In this document: one piece after another, positions 37,105 to 47,089 of the stretch
Numbering within the stretch: the first letter of the stretch is position 1
How the letters are laid out: each line of letters opens with the position of its first letter
From: Microvirga soli
GTDB lineage: Bacteria > Pseudomonadota > Alphaproteobacteria > Rhizobiales > Beijerinckiaceae
DNA length: 64,000 nucleotides
Reading direction: 5' to 3'
NCBI RefSeq assembly: GCF_016734765.1
Contig: NZ_JAERQE010000005.1
Location: 123,428-187,427 of the forward strand
Program-made: the position numbers and the translations under genes
Notes under the pieces: generated by a model
Told to the model about the DNA's origin: nothing
Databases searched by the model: none
The model's input: only the letters and a program-made list of their open reading frames with translations

Positions 37105-39545
37105 CCCATGGGCCTCCCCCGCAGCGCCTCGCAGGCGCGCAGGATCGCCTCCGGCGTCGCGGGCGCATGGAGCGGCACGGGCTTTTCAGGATCGAGCGCA
37201 TGAATGGCATCGGCCAAGGCACAGAAGACGCTGTTCGCCAGCATGACCGGCGGCTCGCCCACGGCCTTGGAACGGTAGATCGTCTCCTCCCGGTTGGTGT
37301 TGGGATAGAGCGCCACGTTGAAGGCTGCCGGCACATCGGAGGCGACCGGGATCTTGTAGGTTGAGGGCGCGTGCGTGAGCAGATGCCCCTCCTTGCTGAA
37401 GACCAACTCCTCAGTGGTGAGCCAGCCCATGCCCTGCACGAAACCGCCCTCGATCTGGCCGATATCGATGGCCGGGTTCAGGGAACGGCCGACATCGTGA
37501 AGAATGTCGGTGCGCAGCAGGCGGTTCTCGCCCGTGAGCGTGTCGACGATCACCTCGGAACAGGCCGCACCATAAGCGAAGTAGAAGAATGGGCGGCCCG
37601 TTCCCTTCGCCCGATCCCAGGTGATCTTCGGCGTCTTGTAATGTCCGGCCTCGGAGAGCTGTACGCGGGCCGCGATGCATTTCTTCGCCATTTCATCGAA
37701 TGGCAGGCTCTCGTTGCCGATGAACACCCGGTCGTCGCGGAACTCGATCTGTTCCTCCGGCACGCCATGAGCTTCGGATGCATAAGCGATCATTCGTTTC
37801 TTGATCGCGCCCGCCGCAATCTTCGCCGCCATGCCGTTGAGATCGGAGCCGGAGGATGCCGCCGTCGGCGAGGTGTTCGGCACCTTCGCCGTCGTGGTCG
37901 CGGTGATGCGCACACGCTCCATGGCGATGCCAAATTCCTCGGCCACCACCTGAGCGACCTTGATGTAGAGCCCCTGCCCCATCTCGGTGCCGCCGTGGTT
38001 CAGATGCACGGAGCCGTCCTGATACACGTGCACCAAAGCGCCGGCCTGATTCATGTGCGTCAGCGTGAAGCTGATGCCGAATTTCACGGGCGTGAGCGCA
38101 AGCCCCCGCTTCATGATCGGCGAGGAGGCGTTGAAGGCCGCGATCTCCTCGCGACGCGCACGGTAGCTCGAGGTCTCTTCGAGCGTGCGCACGAGATTGA
38201 TGAGGGTGTCGGTCTCCTCCACCTCCATGCCGTAGGGCGTTACATTCTCGCCCGGCCGATAGAAGTTGGCATAGCGCACATCGAGCGGATCGCGCCCCGT
38301 CGCCCAGGCGATCTGGTCCATCACATGCTCGATGGCGAGCATGCCCTGCGGACCGCCGAAGCCGCGAAAGGCCGTGTTGGACACGGTATTCGTCTTGAGC
38401 CGCTTCGACGCAACGTGCACGGCTGGCATCCAATAGGCATTGTCCGCATGGAACATGGCGCGATCCACCACGCCGGCGGAGAGATCGGCCGAATAACCGC
38501 AGCGGGCGAGCAGATCGACAGCATAACCCTGGATGCGCCCTTCCTCGTCGGCACCCACTTTCCAGTCGCAGCGGAAGTCGTGGCGCTTGCCGGTGAGGAT
38601 GAAGTCGTCGTCACGATCCAGACGCAGCTTGCAAGGTCTGCCGGTCGCCCGTGCCGCAAGCGCTGCGGTCACGGCCCATTGCGTCGCTTGGCTTTCCTTG
38701 CCGCCGAAGCCGCCGCCCATGCGGCGCGTTTCGCAGATGACATAGGCATCGGGAATGTCGAGCACGCGGGCGACCACGTGCTGTACTTCCGTGGGATGCT
38801 GGGTCGAGGAATAGACGTGGATGTCGCCGTCCTCGCCTGGGATCGCCATGGCCACCTGGCCTTCGAGGTAGAAATGCTCCTGCCCGCCAACGCGGAACTG
38901 GCCTTCCAGCCTCGTTGGCGCCTGTGCGATGACGGCGCTCGGATCGCCGCGGCCGTATGCATAATCCGGCAGCACGGTCTCCTGGCGCTCCAGGGCATCC
39001 TCGACAGTGATGCTCGGTGTCTCCGACTCGATCTCCATCACGGCTTTCTTGACGGCACGCCGCGCGGTATCGCGCGTCGTAGCGACAACGGCGAAGAGCG
39101 CTTGCCCCAAGAAACCGATCTCGGTGTCGACAAAGAGCGGATCGTCGCCGAAGGCAGGCGACACGTCGTTCTTGCCTGGGATGTCCGCAGCTGTGAGCAC
39201 CGCCACGACACCGGGAACGGCGCGCACGGCGGAGACATCGAGGGAGATCAGGCGCCCACGCGCCTTCGGCGACTGACCGATGGCCACATGCAGCGTGCCC
39301 TCGGGCTCGCGGATATCGTCGATATACTGCGCCACGCCCTGAACGTGCTTCGGGCCGGAATCATGCGGCAGGGGTTTGCGAACGTGTCGGAGGTTCTCGA
39401 TCTGCTCTCCTCCCCCTTGTGGGGAGGAGTTGGAGGTGGGGGTGTGAGCGCTACGCTGATCCAGTTCCGCGCGTGCACCCCCCTCCCTACCCTCCCCCAC
39501 AAGGGGGGAGGGAATTTGCGCTTGCATGTTCGGACGCTCGTTCAT
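37101..39545 (-). CDS. xdhB: Xanthine dehydrogenase, molybdopterin-binding large subunit
   Basis: Hydroxylates hypoxanthine and xanthine to urate, 814 residues. Recognisable parts are VRKPLPHDSGPKHVQGVAQYIDD (conserved start of the domain), GGGFGGKESQATQ, the TNTVSNTAFRGFGGPQG region around the substrate arginine, and VGEPPVMLANSVF with the catalytic Glu. Residues about 11-47 are unusual: they are the translation of an inserted palindromic repeat (39405-39513) before the conserved domain begins. Start ATG lies four bases after the xdhA stop. Confidence 0.94.
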   Translation of the reverse strand: MNERPNMQAQIPSPLVGEGREGGARAELDQRSAHTPTSNSSPQGGGEQIENLRHVRKPLPHDSGPKHVQGVAQYIDDIREPEGTLHVAIGQSPKARGRLISLDVSAVRAVPGVVAVLTAADIPGKNDVSPAFGDDPLFVDTEIGFLGQALFAVVATTRDTARRAVKKAVMEIESETPSITVEDALERQETVLPDYAYGRGDPSAVIAQAPTRLEGQFRVGGQEHFYLEGQVAMAIPGEDGDIHVYSSTQHPTEVQHVVARVLDIPDAYVICETRRMGGGFGGKESQATQWAVTAALAARATGRPCKLRLDRDDDFILTGKRHDFRCDWKVGADEEGRIQGYAVDLLARCGYSADLSAGVVDRAMFHADNAYWMPAVHVASKRLKTNTVSNTAFRGFGGPQGMLAIEHVMDQIAWATGRDPLDVRYANFYRPGENVTPYGMEVEETDTLINLVRTLEETSSYRARREEIAAFNASSPIMKRGLALTPVKFGISFTLTHMNQAGALVHVYQDGSVHLNHGGTEMGQGLYIKVAQVVAEEFGIAMERVRITATTTAKVPNTSPTAASSGSDLNGMAAKIAAGAIKKRMIAYASEAHGVPEEQIEFRDDRVFIGNESLPFDEMAKKCIAARVQLSEAGHYKTPKITWDRAKGTGRPFFYFAYGAACSEVIVDTLTGENRLLRTDILHDVGRSLNPAIDIGQIEGGFVQGMGWLTTEELVFSKEGHLLTHAPSTYKIPVASDVPAAFNVALYPNTNREETIYRSKAVGEPPVMLANSVFCALADAIHALDPEKPVPLHAPATPEAILRACEALRGRPMG
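39405..39513. repeat. Palindromic repeat inside the xdhB reading frame
   Basis: Composed of CTCCTCCCCC-TTGT-GGGGAGGAG and CCCTCCC...CCCTCCCCCACAAGG arms around a spacer. It is of the class of G/C-rich intergenic repeats whose translations read SPLVGEGREGG and TPTSNSSPQGGGE. Here it lies in frame within the coding sequence of xdhB and causes no stop. Confidence 0.8.
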
Positions 39546-39549
39546 GGCC

Positions 39550-41031
39550 CTACTCCGCCGCCTGGAGCGCGTCGCGCTGGCCGATGATGCGCGTGGCATG
39601 GGTCTCGCCCGATGCCGTTTCGCTCAAAGCCTTGAACACGAGGTTGCGTGCTACCGTCGCACGATAAGCGGCCGAGGATCTGTGATCGTCGAGGGGCTGG
39701 TAATCGCGCGCGATCGCCGCCATGGCCTCGCCCCAGGTCGAGGGCTCGTCGAGGGAAAGGCCAACGAGCGCCCGTTCCGTCTCAGGAGCCCGCTTCGGCG
39801 TCGCCGCCATGCCGCCGAAGGCAACGCGCGCCTCGGCGATACGCCTGCCGTCGAGAGTAAGCTTGAAGGCACCCATGGCGGCCGAGATATCCTCGTCGAA
39901 GCGCTTGGTGATCTTGTAGGCGCGGAACACCTCATTGCCTTTGAGCTTCGGCACCGCGATGCGACGGACGAACTCGCCGGGTACCCGGTCCTGCCTGCGA
40001 TAGGCGATGAAGAAGTTTTCAAGCGGTAGCGTGCGCGTGGCATCGCCATGGCGCAGTTCCAGCTCGGAACCGAGCGCGATCAACGCCGGCGCAAGATCGC
40101 CGATGGGCGAGCCGTTGGCGATGTTGCCGCCCACAGTTCCGGAGGCACGCACCTGCCAGGATCCGAAGCGGCGCATGAGTTCGCCAAGATCAGGGTCGAT
40201 ACGGGCAAGGGACGGGTGAGCATCGGCATGGGTCACGGTGGCGCCGATGCCAAGCTCATCGGAGGTCTCGGCGATGACATCGAGGCCAGCCACGCGACCG
40301 AGCCAGATGATCTTCTCGATCTCGGCCATGCCCTTGGTGATCCACAGACCCACATCGGTGCAGCCGGCCACCAGGGTAGCATCGGGGTGCTGCGCATAGA
40401 GCGCCGCCAAGGAGTCTTCGCTCGCCGGCGCCGCAAAAAAGCGTGTCTCATCGCCGAGGAACACATCCTGCCCATCGGCGAGCGCCATCAGGCCCTGCAC
40501 ATTCTGCTCGGCATTCGTGGTGAAAGCATCCGCAGGCTCCTCGCCGCAAGCCTGCAAGGCCGCGTCGACGATAGGCCTGTAGCCTGTGCAGCGGCAGAGG
40601 TTGCCGGCGAGCGCATCGTTGACGGCCTCGCGGCTCAAGGGTCGCTCGGCCTCATGATAAAGCGTGAAGAGGCTCATTACGATGCCGGGGGTGCAGAACC
40701 CGCATTGGGAGCCGTGCGCATCCACCATGGCGGATTGCACCGGGTGGAGTTCGCCACCTGCAGCAAGATCCTCGACCGTGACGAGCTCGGTTCCGTCGAT
40801 CTGGCCGAGCAGCAGGATGCAGGCATTGACCGGCTCGTAATGAACGCGCCCGCCTCTCACCCGGCCCAGGGCCACGGTGCAAGCGCCGCAATCGCCCTCC
40901 GCGCAACCTTCCTTGGTGCCGACGCGACGCTCCTGAAGCCTTAAGTAGTCCAGAAGCGTGGTGCGCGGATGAAAGCCTGAAACCTCGACTGCTCGTCCCT
41001 GCCGCCAGAAGCGGATTGTCTCTCGTACCAC
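39550..41031 (-). CDS. xdhA: Xanthine dehydrogenase small subunit (2Fe-2S and FAD)
   Basis: Transfers electrons from the molybdenum centre to NAD, 493 residues. The N-terminal plant-type 2Fe-2S cluster is CAEGDCGACTVA. The second cluster domain has QCGFCTPGIVMS and NLCRCTGYRPIV. The FAD domain (about 190-380) includes LVAGCTDVGLW and SGTVGGNIANGSPIGD. A GTG start with GGAGGAAC upstream opens the operon, so this is the promoter-proximal gene of xdhA-xdhB-xdhC-guaD-(ureE). Confidence 0.95.
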   Translation of the reverse strand: MVRETIRFWRQGRAVEVSGFHPRTTLLDYLRLQERRVGTKEGCAEGDCGACTVALGRVRGGRVHYEPVNACILLLGQIDGTELVTVEDLAAGGELHPVQSAMVDAHGSQCGFCTPGIVMSLFTLYHEAERPLSREAVNDALAGNLCRCTGYRPIVDAALQACGEEPADAFTTNAEQNVQGLMALADGQDVFLGDETRFFAAPASEDSLAALYAQHPDATLVAGCTDVGLWITKGMAEIEKIIWLGRVAGLDVIAETSDELGIGATVTHADAHPSLARIDPDLGELMRRFGSWQVRASGTVGGNIANGSPIGDLAPALIALGSELELRHGDATRTLPLENFFIAYRRQDRVPGEFVRRIAVPKLKGNEVFRAYKITKRFDEDISAAMGAFKLTLDGRRIAEARVAFGGMAATPKRAPETERALVGLSLDEPSTWGEAMAAIARDYQPLDDHRSSAAYRATVARNLVFKALSETASGETHATRIIGQRDALQAAE

Positions 41032-41139
41032 GATGTTCCTCCGCCGGTTCGACCCGGCTTTATTATGGTGGGCCGGGTAGAATGGCGGAGCAAGACCTTT
41101 TCGCCAAGGGGCGACCGAGCGGCAGTCGAGGGGCCGAGC

Positions 41140-41580
41140 TTACCAGGTGCCGGTGTTGGCCATGGACGCCCAGGGCTCCTGCGAGGGCTTGGGCTCACCG
41201 CGCTGGAGCAGCTCGATCGAGATGTTGTCGGGGGACTTCACGAAGGCCATGTAGCCGTCGCGGGGCGGGCGGTTGATGGTGACGCCTGCATCCATCAGCC
41301 GCTGGCAGGTCTCGTAGATATCGTCGACCCGGTAGGCAAGATGACCGAAGTTCCGGCCTCCGGCGTAGTCTTGCTCGTCCCAGTTATAGGTGAGCTCAAG
41401 AAGCGGCGCCTTGGTGTCCTGGGCCTTCTCCACATCGCCGGGCGCTGCCAGGAACACGAGGGTGAACCGACCCTTCTCGTTCTCGATCCGGCGGACCTCG
41501 ACCAGGCCGAACTTGTTGCAGAAGAAATCGAGGGATTGTTCTAGGTTCGAGACGCGAACCATCGTGTGCAGGTATTCCAT
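41140..41580 (-). CDS. gloA: VOC-family protein, lactoylglutathione lyase-like
   Basis: 146 residues with the glyoxalase I pattern: [46 protein letters not shown] and [16 protein letters not shown]. His and Glu positions of the metal site (H near the start, ELT, GHLA, ELL) are kept. It detoxifies methylglyoxal as its glutathione adduct if it is true GloA. The C-terminal extension ([13 protein letters not shown]) is a feature of an alphaproteobacterial subgroup. Confidence 0.88.
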   Translation of the reverse strand: MEYLHTMVRVSNLEQSLDFFCNKFGLVEVRRIENEKGRFTLVFLAAPGDVEKAQDTKAPLLELTYNWDEQDYAGGRNFGHLAYRVDDIYETCQRLMDAGVTINRPPRDGYMAFVKSPDNISIELLQRGEPKPSQEPWASMANTGTW

Positions 41581-41773
41581 GATCGTCTCCGTGAGCGGAA
41601 GTCACGTGATGGCGTATTTCGACCGGAGATCAAGGGGTACCATTTTGTTGCGCGGAAAAAGCCTTGGATTTGGCCAAGATCCCGTGACTTTTAAGCGTTG
41701 CTGCGCCAAGCAGACTGGCGGTCCCTCCCCAAGGCCCTAGAACCAACGCAACTTCGTTTCAGACGAGTACCAG

Positions 41774-44425
41774 ATGCGCACCGAGACAGCTCCCGTCGTT
41801 CGCCTTGAGGATTACCGGCCCAGCGACTTCCTGATCGACAAGGTTGAGCTTGATGTGAAGCTGCACCCGACGAGGACGAGGGTGACCGCGACGCTCATCA
41901 TGAGACCCAACCCGGCCGGGCGCTCGGATGCACCCCTCGTTCTCGACGGCGACGAGCTGAACCTGAAATCCGTGACCCTGGACGGGCGCCCCTTGTCGGC
42001 AGAAGAGTTCGAGGCCTCGCCGCATTCGCTCACCATCGCGCAGGCGCCGCGCCAAGCCTTCACCCTGACGATCGAGACCGAGATCAACCCGACGGCCAAC
42101 ACCAAGCTCATGGGCCTCTACCGCTCGGGCGGCAATTACTGCACGCAATGCGAGGCGGAAGGCTTCCGGCGCACCACCTATTTCTTCGACCGGCCCGACG
42201 TTCTCTCCGTCTACACCACCCGCATCGAGGCCGACCGCGAGGAGGCTCCCGTCCTCCTCGGCAACGGCAATCTCGTCGAGAGCGGATCGATGGACGATTC
42301 CGGCCGCCACTATGCCGTCTGGCACGATCCGCATCCCAAGCCGTCCTACCTGTTCGCGCTGGTTGGCGGCCGCTTGGGCCGCGTTGCCAAAAATTTCACG
42401 ACCATGAATGGACGTGAGGTTGAGCTTGCGGTCTATGTGGAGCCCGGCAAGGAGGATCGCGCCGATTACGCCCTGGACGCCCTCGAGCGCTCCATGCGCT
42501 GGGACGAGCGGGTCTTCGGGCTTGAATACGACCTCGACGTGTTCAACATTGTCGCCGTGTCCGATTTCAACATGGGGGCCATGGAGAACAAGGGCCTCAA
42601 CATCTTCAACGACAAATACGTGCTGGCGAGCCCTGAGACCGCCACGGACATGGACTACGCCAATATCGAGGCCATCATCGCGCACGAGTACTTCCACAAC
42701 TGGACCGGCAATCGCGTCACCTGCCGAGACTGGTTCCAGCTCTGCCTGAAGGAGGGCCTGACGGTCTTCCGTGATCAGGAATTCTCCTCCGACGAGCGCT
42801 CGCGCCCCGTGCATCGCATCGCCGAGGTGAAGACCCTGCGCGCCCGGCAGTTCCTAGAGGATTCTAGCCCGCTTTCCCATCCGGTGCGCCCGAACCAGTA
42901 CCGCGAGATCAACAACTTCTATACCGCCACCGTCTATGAGAAAGGCGCTGAGATCGTCCGCATGCTCAAGACGATCATCGGCGAGGAGGATTTCCGGCGC
43001 GGCATGGATCTCTATTTTGAGCGCTGCGACGGCACGGCCGCGACGGTCGAGGATTTCCTGAACGCGTTCGCGGAGGTCACAGGGCGCGACCTGTCCCACT
43101 TCGCCCGCTGGTACGAACAATCCGGAACGCCCCGGGTCAAAGTAAAGAGCCATTACGACGAGGCCGCGCAGACCTACCGGCTGGATTTCACGCAAGTCAC
43201 ACCCCCGACACCCGGACAGGTGAAGAAGGAGCCAATGGCCATTCCGGTCACGCTCGGTCTCGTCTCTCATGATGGATCGGCCATGGCTGCCGCCTGCGAC
43301 CGGGTGGATGAGCGGGGCGTGTTCCTGCTCGACAAGGCCACCGACAGCATTACCTTCACGGGTGTGACGTCCCTGCCGGTTCCGTCTCTCTTCCGAGGCT
43401 TCTCGGCCCCGGTGAAGGTCTCGCTCGATCTGCCCAACGAGGAACTGCTCGTTCTCCTGAAGCACGACACGGACGCGTTCAATCGGTGGCAGGCAGCCCA
43501 GACCGTCGCCATGCGGCTGCTGGCCTCCCTCTCGACCGACAGGCCGGTCGCGGATGAGGAGATCGACGCATGCTCGACCGCCCTCTCCTCCTTCATCGAC
43601 AAGGATGCCGAGAACGATCCCGCCTTTGCGGCCCTCGTCATGACCCTTCCGAGCGAGGCTGATATCGCGCAGGAGATCGGCCAGGAGGTGGATCCGGATG
43701 CGATCCATCGCGCCCGCTCCGAACTGCGCCAGCGCCTTGGATTGGCCTGTGCGGGGCACCTGCAGCGCATTTACGAGGCCTTCACCGCTTCAGGCCCATA
43801 CAGCCCGGATGCGGCCAGCGCCGGACGTCGCGCCTTACGCAATGCCTGCCTCGATCTTCTGGCCGCAGCCGATCCCAAGGCTGGTGAATCACTGGCCTCT
43901 GCGCAGCTCGAATCTGCCACCAACATGACGGACCGCCTCGCCTCGCTCAGCGTGCTCACGACCATTCCGGGCACAGCGCGCGAGGATGCCATCGCCCGCT
44001 TCGGTGAGCGCTATCGCAACGAGCCGCTCGTAATCGACAAATGGTTCACCCTGCAGGCTGCGATCCCGGAAGATGGAACGCTTGAGCGGGTGAAGGGCCT
44101 GATGCAGCATCCCGCCTTCTCTCTCGGCAATCCTAATCGGGTGCGTTCGCTGATCGGAAGCTTCGCCATGCTGAACCAAGTTCAGTTCAACCGGGCGGAC
44201 GGCGCGGGATATCGGCTCCTCGCTTCGATCGTCCTGCGCGCGGACGAATTGAATCCGCAACTGGCTGCGCGTCTTCTCACGGCGTTCGGCACCTGGCGGA
44301 TGATGGAAAACGGCCGGAGAAATCATGCGGAAGAGGCCCTGCGCTCCATCGCGCAAAAGCCCAATCTTTCCCGCGATGTAGGGGATATCGTGAGTCGTTC
44401 CCTTGAGGAGAGTCAGTCGAAATAA
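41774..44425 (+). CDS. pepN: Aminopeptidase N
   Basis: An 883-residue M1 metallopeptidase trimming N-terminal residues from peptides in the cytoplasm. Exopeptidase motif GAMEN lies near residue 268 and the zinc motif HEYFHNWTGNR near 306-316, with the distal glutamate in LTVFRDQEFSSDE. Length and the DUF3458-type C-terminal helical half match the E. coli PepN type. It is a monocistronic gene followed by the PleC-like kinase. Confidence 0.96.
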   Translation: MRTETAPVVRLEDYRPSDFLIDKVELDVKLHPTRTRVTATLIMRPNPAGRSDAPLVLDGDELNLKSVTLDGRPLSAEEFEASPHSLTIAQAPRQAFTLTIETEINPTANTKLMGLYRSGGNYCTQCEAEGFRRTTYFFDRPDVLSVYTTRIEADREEAPVLLGNGNLVESGSMDDSGRHYAVWHDPHPKPSYLFALVGGRLGRVAKNFTTMNGREVELAVYVEPGKEDRADYALDALERSMRWDERVFGLEYDLDVFNIVAVSDFNMGAMENKGLNIFNDKYVLASPETATDMDYANIEAIIAHEYFHNWTGNRVTCRDWFQLCLKEGLTVFRDQEFSSDERSRPVHRIAEVKTLRARQFLEDSSPLSHPVRPNQYREINNFYTATVYEKGAEIVRMLKTIIGEEDFRRGMDLYFERCDGTAATVEDFLNAFAEVTGRDLSHFARWYEQSGTPRVKVKSHYDEAAQTYRLDFTQVTPPTPGQVKKEPMAIPVTLGLVSHDGSAMAAACDRVDERGVFLLDKATDSITFTGVTSLPVPSLFRGFSAPVKVSLDLPNEELLVLLKHDTDAFNRWQAAQTVAMRLLASLSTDRPVADEEIDACSTALSSFIDKDAENDPAFAALVMTLPSEADIAQEIGQEVDPDAIHRARSELRQRLGLACAGHLQRIYEAFTASGPYSPDAASAGRRALRNACLDLLAAADPKAGESLASAQLESATNMTDRLASLSVLTTIPGTAREDAIARFGERYRNEPLVIDKWFTLQAAIPEDGTLERVKGLMQHPAFSLGNPNRVRSLIGSFAMLNQVQFNRADGAGYRLLASIVLRADELNPQLAARLLTAFGTWRMMENGRRNHAEEALRSIAQKPNLSRDVGDIVSRSLEESQSK

Positions 44426-44616
44426 CCTATATGGATGAAGAGGTTACAGGCTTGTCCCAGATTTCCCCAGGGGAAAGCAACATAGGAAATTTTTTATTAA
44501 CCTTCGGGTTCTACTAACTAGACAAATCACCTGCCCAAGATTCTATTGTTAGTGATTCGGAGAGATGCGGCACGTCCTCCGAAACAGGACGCAAATGGTT
44601 CCGGAGGAAGCATCGC
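44426..44616 (+). promoter_or_regulatory. Promoter region of the PleC-like kinase with GANTC sites
   Basis: The region is AT-richer near TTTTTTATTAACC and carries two GATTC sites at 44539-44543 and 44554-44558, with a third at 44661-44665 inside the coding start. GANTC is the CcrM methylation site in alphaproteobacteria and can time cell-cycle gene expression through GcrA. GGAGGAAGC is the ribosome binding site just before the ATG. Confidence 0.45.
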
Positions 44617-46944
44617 ATGGCGGGGGCGGTGACCGCATGCGTACCCGCGCGTGCGGGTACGATTCTAGGGGTAACGCGATCAGACGCGAACCCCACCTAT
44701 CGACGGCTTGAACGATACGAGCCCCTGCTCCGCTTGGCGGTGCCGGCGGTCCTGATCCTGTTTCTGATCACGCTTGCAGGCAGCGCCTGGGTGCAGATCC
44801 GTGACGGCCGCAAGGACACGCTCTTCGACGCCATCAGCGACATCGACATCATCGCTTCCCTCTCGGCGGCAAAGCTCGGCGCGGCTCCTGCTCCCAGCAA
44901 CGGCGCGCAGGCTGCAGCGCAGCTGGAGCATCTCGCCAAGGACATGCCGCCGAGCGCCCTGACGCAGAACCGCACTTTGATGCTGGTCGATCAGGCAGGC
45001 ACCATCCTGGCCGTTTATCCGCCGATGAAGAATGCTCCCGGCAAGCTCACCGATATCCTGGGCGAAGCGCAGCCGCTGATGCTGTTCGCCGATCGCGCCG
45101 GCGTCATGACGGTCCGGCTCCCCAGCGGCGTTGAGGGCATGGCGACCGTTCGCTCGCTTGCCGCCTCGTCGGGGCAGATCGCACTCGTGCAGCCCATGCC
45201 TCATATTCTGTCAGGCTGGTGGACGCGCACCATCGGTCACGTCTCGCTGCTTGGCGCCACGATCCTGGTGCTGCTCGGCATCGGCGTGGCTTATGTGATG
45301 CAGGCGAACCGCGCGCGCGCCGCCGACGAAGTCTGTGAGAAGGTGCGCGACCGGATCGACTCCGCGCTCAACCGCGGACGCTGCGGCCTCTGGGATTGGG
45401 ACATCGGCCGCGGACGCATCTACTGGTCCGATTCCATGTACGAACTCCTCGGCTACGAGCGCCAAGACGAGTTCCTGTCCTTCGGCGAAGTGAACGCCAT
45501 GATCCATCCCGAGGATCAGGATCTCTTCACCCTGGCCGAGCAGCTCGCTTCCGCCAGCACCTCGCTTCTCGATTACGAGTTCCGCATCCGCAGCATCACC
45601 GGCGACTGGGTGTGGCTGCGCGCCCGCGCCGAGCTGATGAACGATCCGGACGACGCGGCAAGCCATCTCGTGGGCATCGCCGTGGACGTGACCGAGCAGC
45701 GCGGCCTGGAAGAGAAGACCGCCAAAGCCGATGCCCGCCTGCACGATGCCATCGAGGCGATCTCCGAGGCCTTCGTGCTGTGGGACGCCAACAACAACCT
45801 CGTGCTGTGCAACTCGAAATTCCAGAAGCTGCACGAGCTGCCGGCCGATGCGCAGCTGCAGGGCAAGGCCTATGCAGAAGTGATGGCGCTGGGCCGGCCG
45901 CCGGAAGTGCAGCACCAGTTCCTGCGCCGCGAGCAGCAGGATGTGGGCGCGCGCACCTTCGAGGCCCGTCTTCAGGACGGACGCTGGCTGCAGATCAACG
46001 AGCGTCGCACCAAGGACGGCGGCTACGTGTCGGTGGGCACGGACATCACTGCGCTCAAGCGCCATGAGCACCGCCTCGTGGAATCCGAAAAGGAACTCAT
46101 CGCGACGGTTCTCGATCTCAAGCAGTCGCGCCAAAAGCTCGAGGCGCAGACGCACCAGCTCGCCGATCTCGCCGAACGCTACCTCGACCAAAAGGCCCAG
46201 GCCGAGAGCGCCAACCGCGCCAAGTCGGAATTCCTGGCCAACATGAGCCATGAGCTGCGCACGCCGCTCAACGCCATCATCGGTTTCGCGGAAGTGATGC
46301 AGAGCGGCATCTTCGGCTCGCTCGGCTCCGACAAGTACGAGGAATACTGCACCGACATCCGCTCCAGCGGCCAATATCTCCTGTCGGTGATCAACGACAT
46401 CCTCGACATGTCGCGCATCGAGGCGGGCCGCACCAGCCTGACCAAGCAGCCGATGGAGGTCCATGCCGCGGTCCAGCGCGCCCTCAAGCTGGTGGGCGAG
46501 CAGACCAAGGCGAAGAACCTCTCCGTCACCGTCGACGTGAACCCCGAGGACATCGTGGTGCCCGCCGACGAGCGCGCCCTGCACCAGATCCTCGTCAACC
46601 TGCTCCAGAACGCCACCAAGTTCACCAGCGAGGGCGGCTGCATCACGGTGCGCACGCGCCAGGCCGGCAACGCGGTCAACATCTATGTTGAGGACAACGG
46701 CATCGGCATTCCGGCGCACGCCCTGCACAAGCTCGGCCAGCCTTTCGAGCAGGTCGAGACCGAGTTCTCGAAGAGCTACAAGGGCTCAGGCCTCGGCCTC
46801 GCCATCGCCCGCTCCCTCACCGAGCTCCACGGCGGCAGCCTACGCATCAAGAGCCAGGAAGGCCTCGGCACCATCGTGCTGGTCCACCTGCCGCTCACCG
46901 AAGCTACTCATGCGGACATCGCGCTGGCGGATGCGGCGGCATAA
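44617..46944 (+). CDS. pleC: PAS-domain sensor histidine kinase, PleC-like
   Basis: 775 residues. Two transmembrane helices (about 30-52 and 205-228) enclose a periplasmic domain. Two PAS units follow (about 245-355 with WDWDIGRGRIYWSDSM, and 365-480 with AFVLWDANNNLVLCNSKF). The HisKA domain carries FLANMSHELRTPLNAIIGF (His near 544), and the ATPase domain has NLLQNATKFTS and GSGLGLAIARSL. The H-box matches the PleC/DivJ/PdhS group that controls DivK in cell-cycle signalling. A PleC-like kinase beside glnE is also the arrangement I recall from Sinorhizobium. Confidence 0.8.
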   Translation: MAGAVTACVPARAGTILGVTRSDANPTYRRLERYEPLLRLAVPAVLILFLITLAGSAWVQIRDGRKDTLFDAISDIDIIASLSAAKLGAAPAPSNGAQAAAQLEHLAKDMPPSALTQNRTLMLVDQAGTILAVYPPMKNAPGKLTDILGEAQPLMLFADRAGVMTVRLPSGVEGMATVRSLAASSGQIALVQPMPHILSGWWTRTIGHVSLLGATILVLLGIGVAYVMQANRARAADEVCEKVRDRIDSALNRGRCGLWDWDIGRGRIYWSDSMYELLGYERQDEFLSFGEVNAMIHPEDQDLFTLAEQLASASTSLLDYEFRIRSITGDWVWLRARAELMNDPDDAASHLVGIAVDVTEQRGLEEKTAKADARLHDAIEAISEAFVLWDANNNLVLCNSKFQKLHELPADAQLQGKAYAEVMALGRPPEVQHQFLRREQQDVGARTFEARLQDGRWLQINERRTKDGGYVSVGTDITALKRHEHRLVESEKELIATVLDLKQSRQKLEAQTHQLADLAERYLDQKAQAESANRAKSEFLANMSHELRTPLNAIIGFAEVMQSGIFGSLGSDKYEEYCTDIRSSGQYLLSVINDILDMSRIEAGRTSLTKQPMEVHAAVQRALKLVGEQTKAKNLSVTVDVNPEDIVVPADERALHQILVNLLQNATKFTSEGGCITVRTRQAGNAVNIYVEDNGIGIPAHALHKLGQPFEQVETEFSKSYKGSGLGLAIARSLTELHGGSLRIKSQEGLGTIVLVHLPLTEATHADIALADAAA

Positions 46945-46973
46945 GGCGACTCTCCTTACCAGACTGAGTAGAT

Positions 46974-47007
46974 AAGGCCGGTGTCTCACGACACCGGCTT
47001 TGTTGTT
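46974..47007 (+). terminator. Rho-independent terminator
   Basis: A 9-bp stem GCCGGTGTC/GACACCGGC with a four-base loop, followed by TTTGTTGTT, ends the kinase gene. Confidence 0.88.
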
Positions 47008-47089
47008 CGTATTATAAGTGCTAGGCTCAGAGTCATAAGAGCAAAGCTGGAGGCTGAGATCGCCAGCCTTTGCTGAGCTCAGATGAAGC

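Noticed and set aside
41035..41050. GTTC-N8-GTTC upstream of xdhA, like an alphaproteobacterial SOS box
   Set aside because: The LexA site in this class has a seven-base spacer, here it is eight, and a purine catabolism operon is not an expected SOS target.
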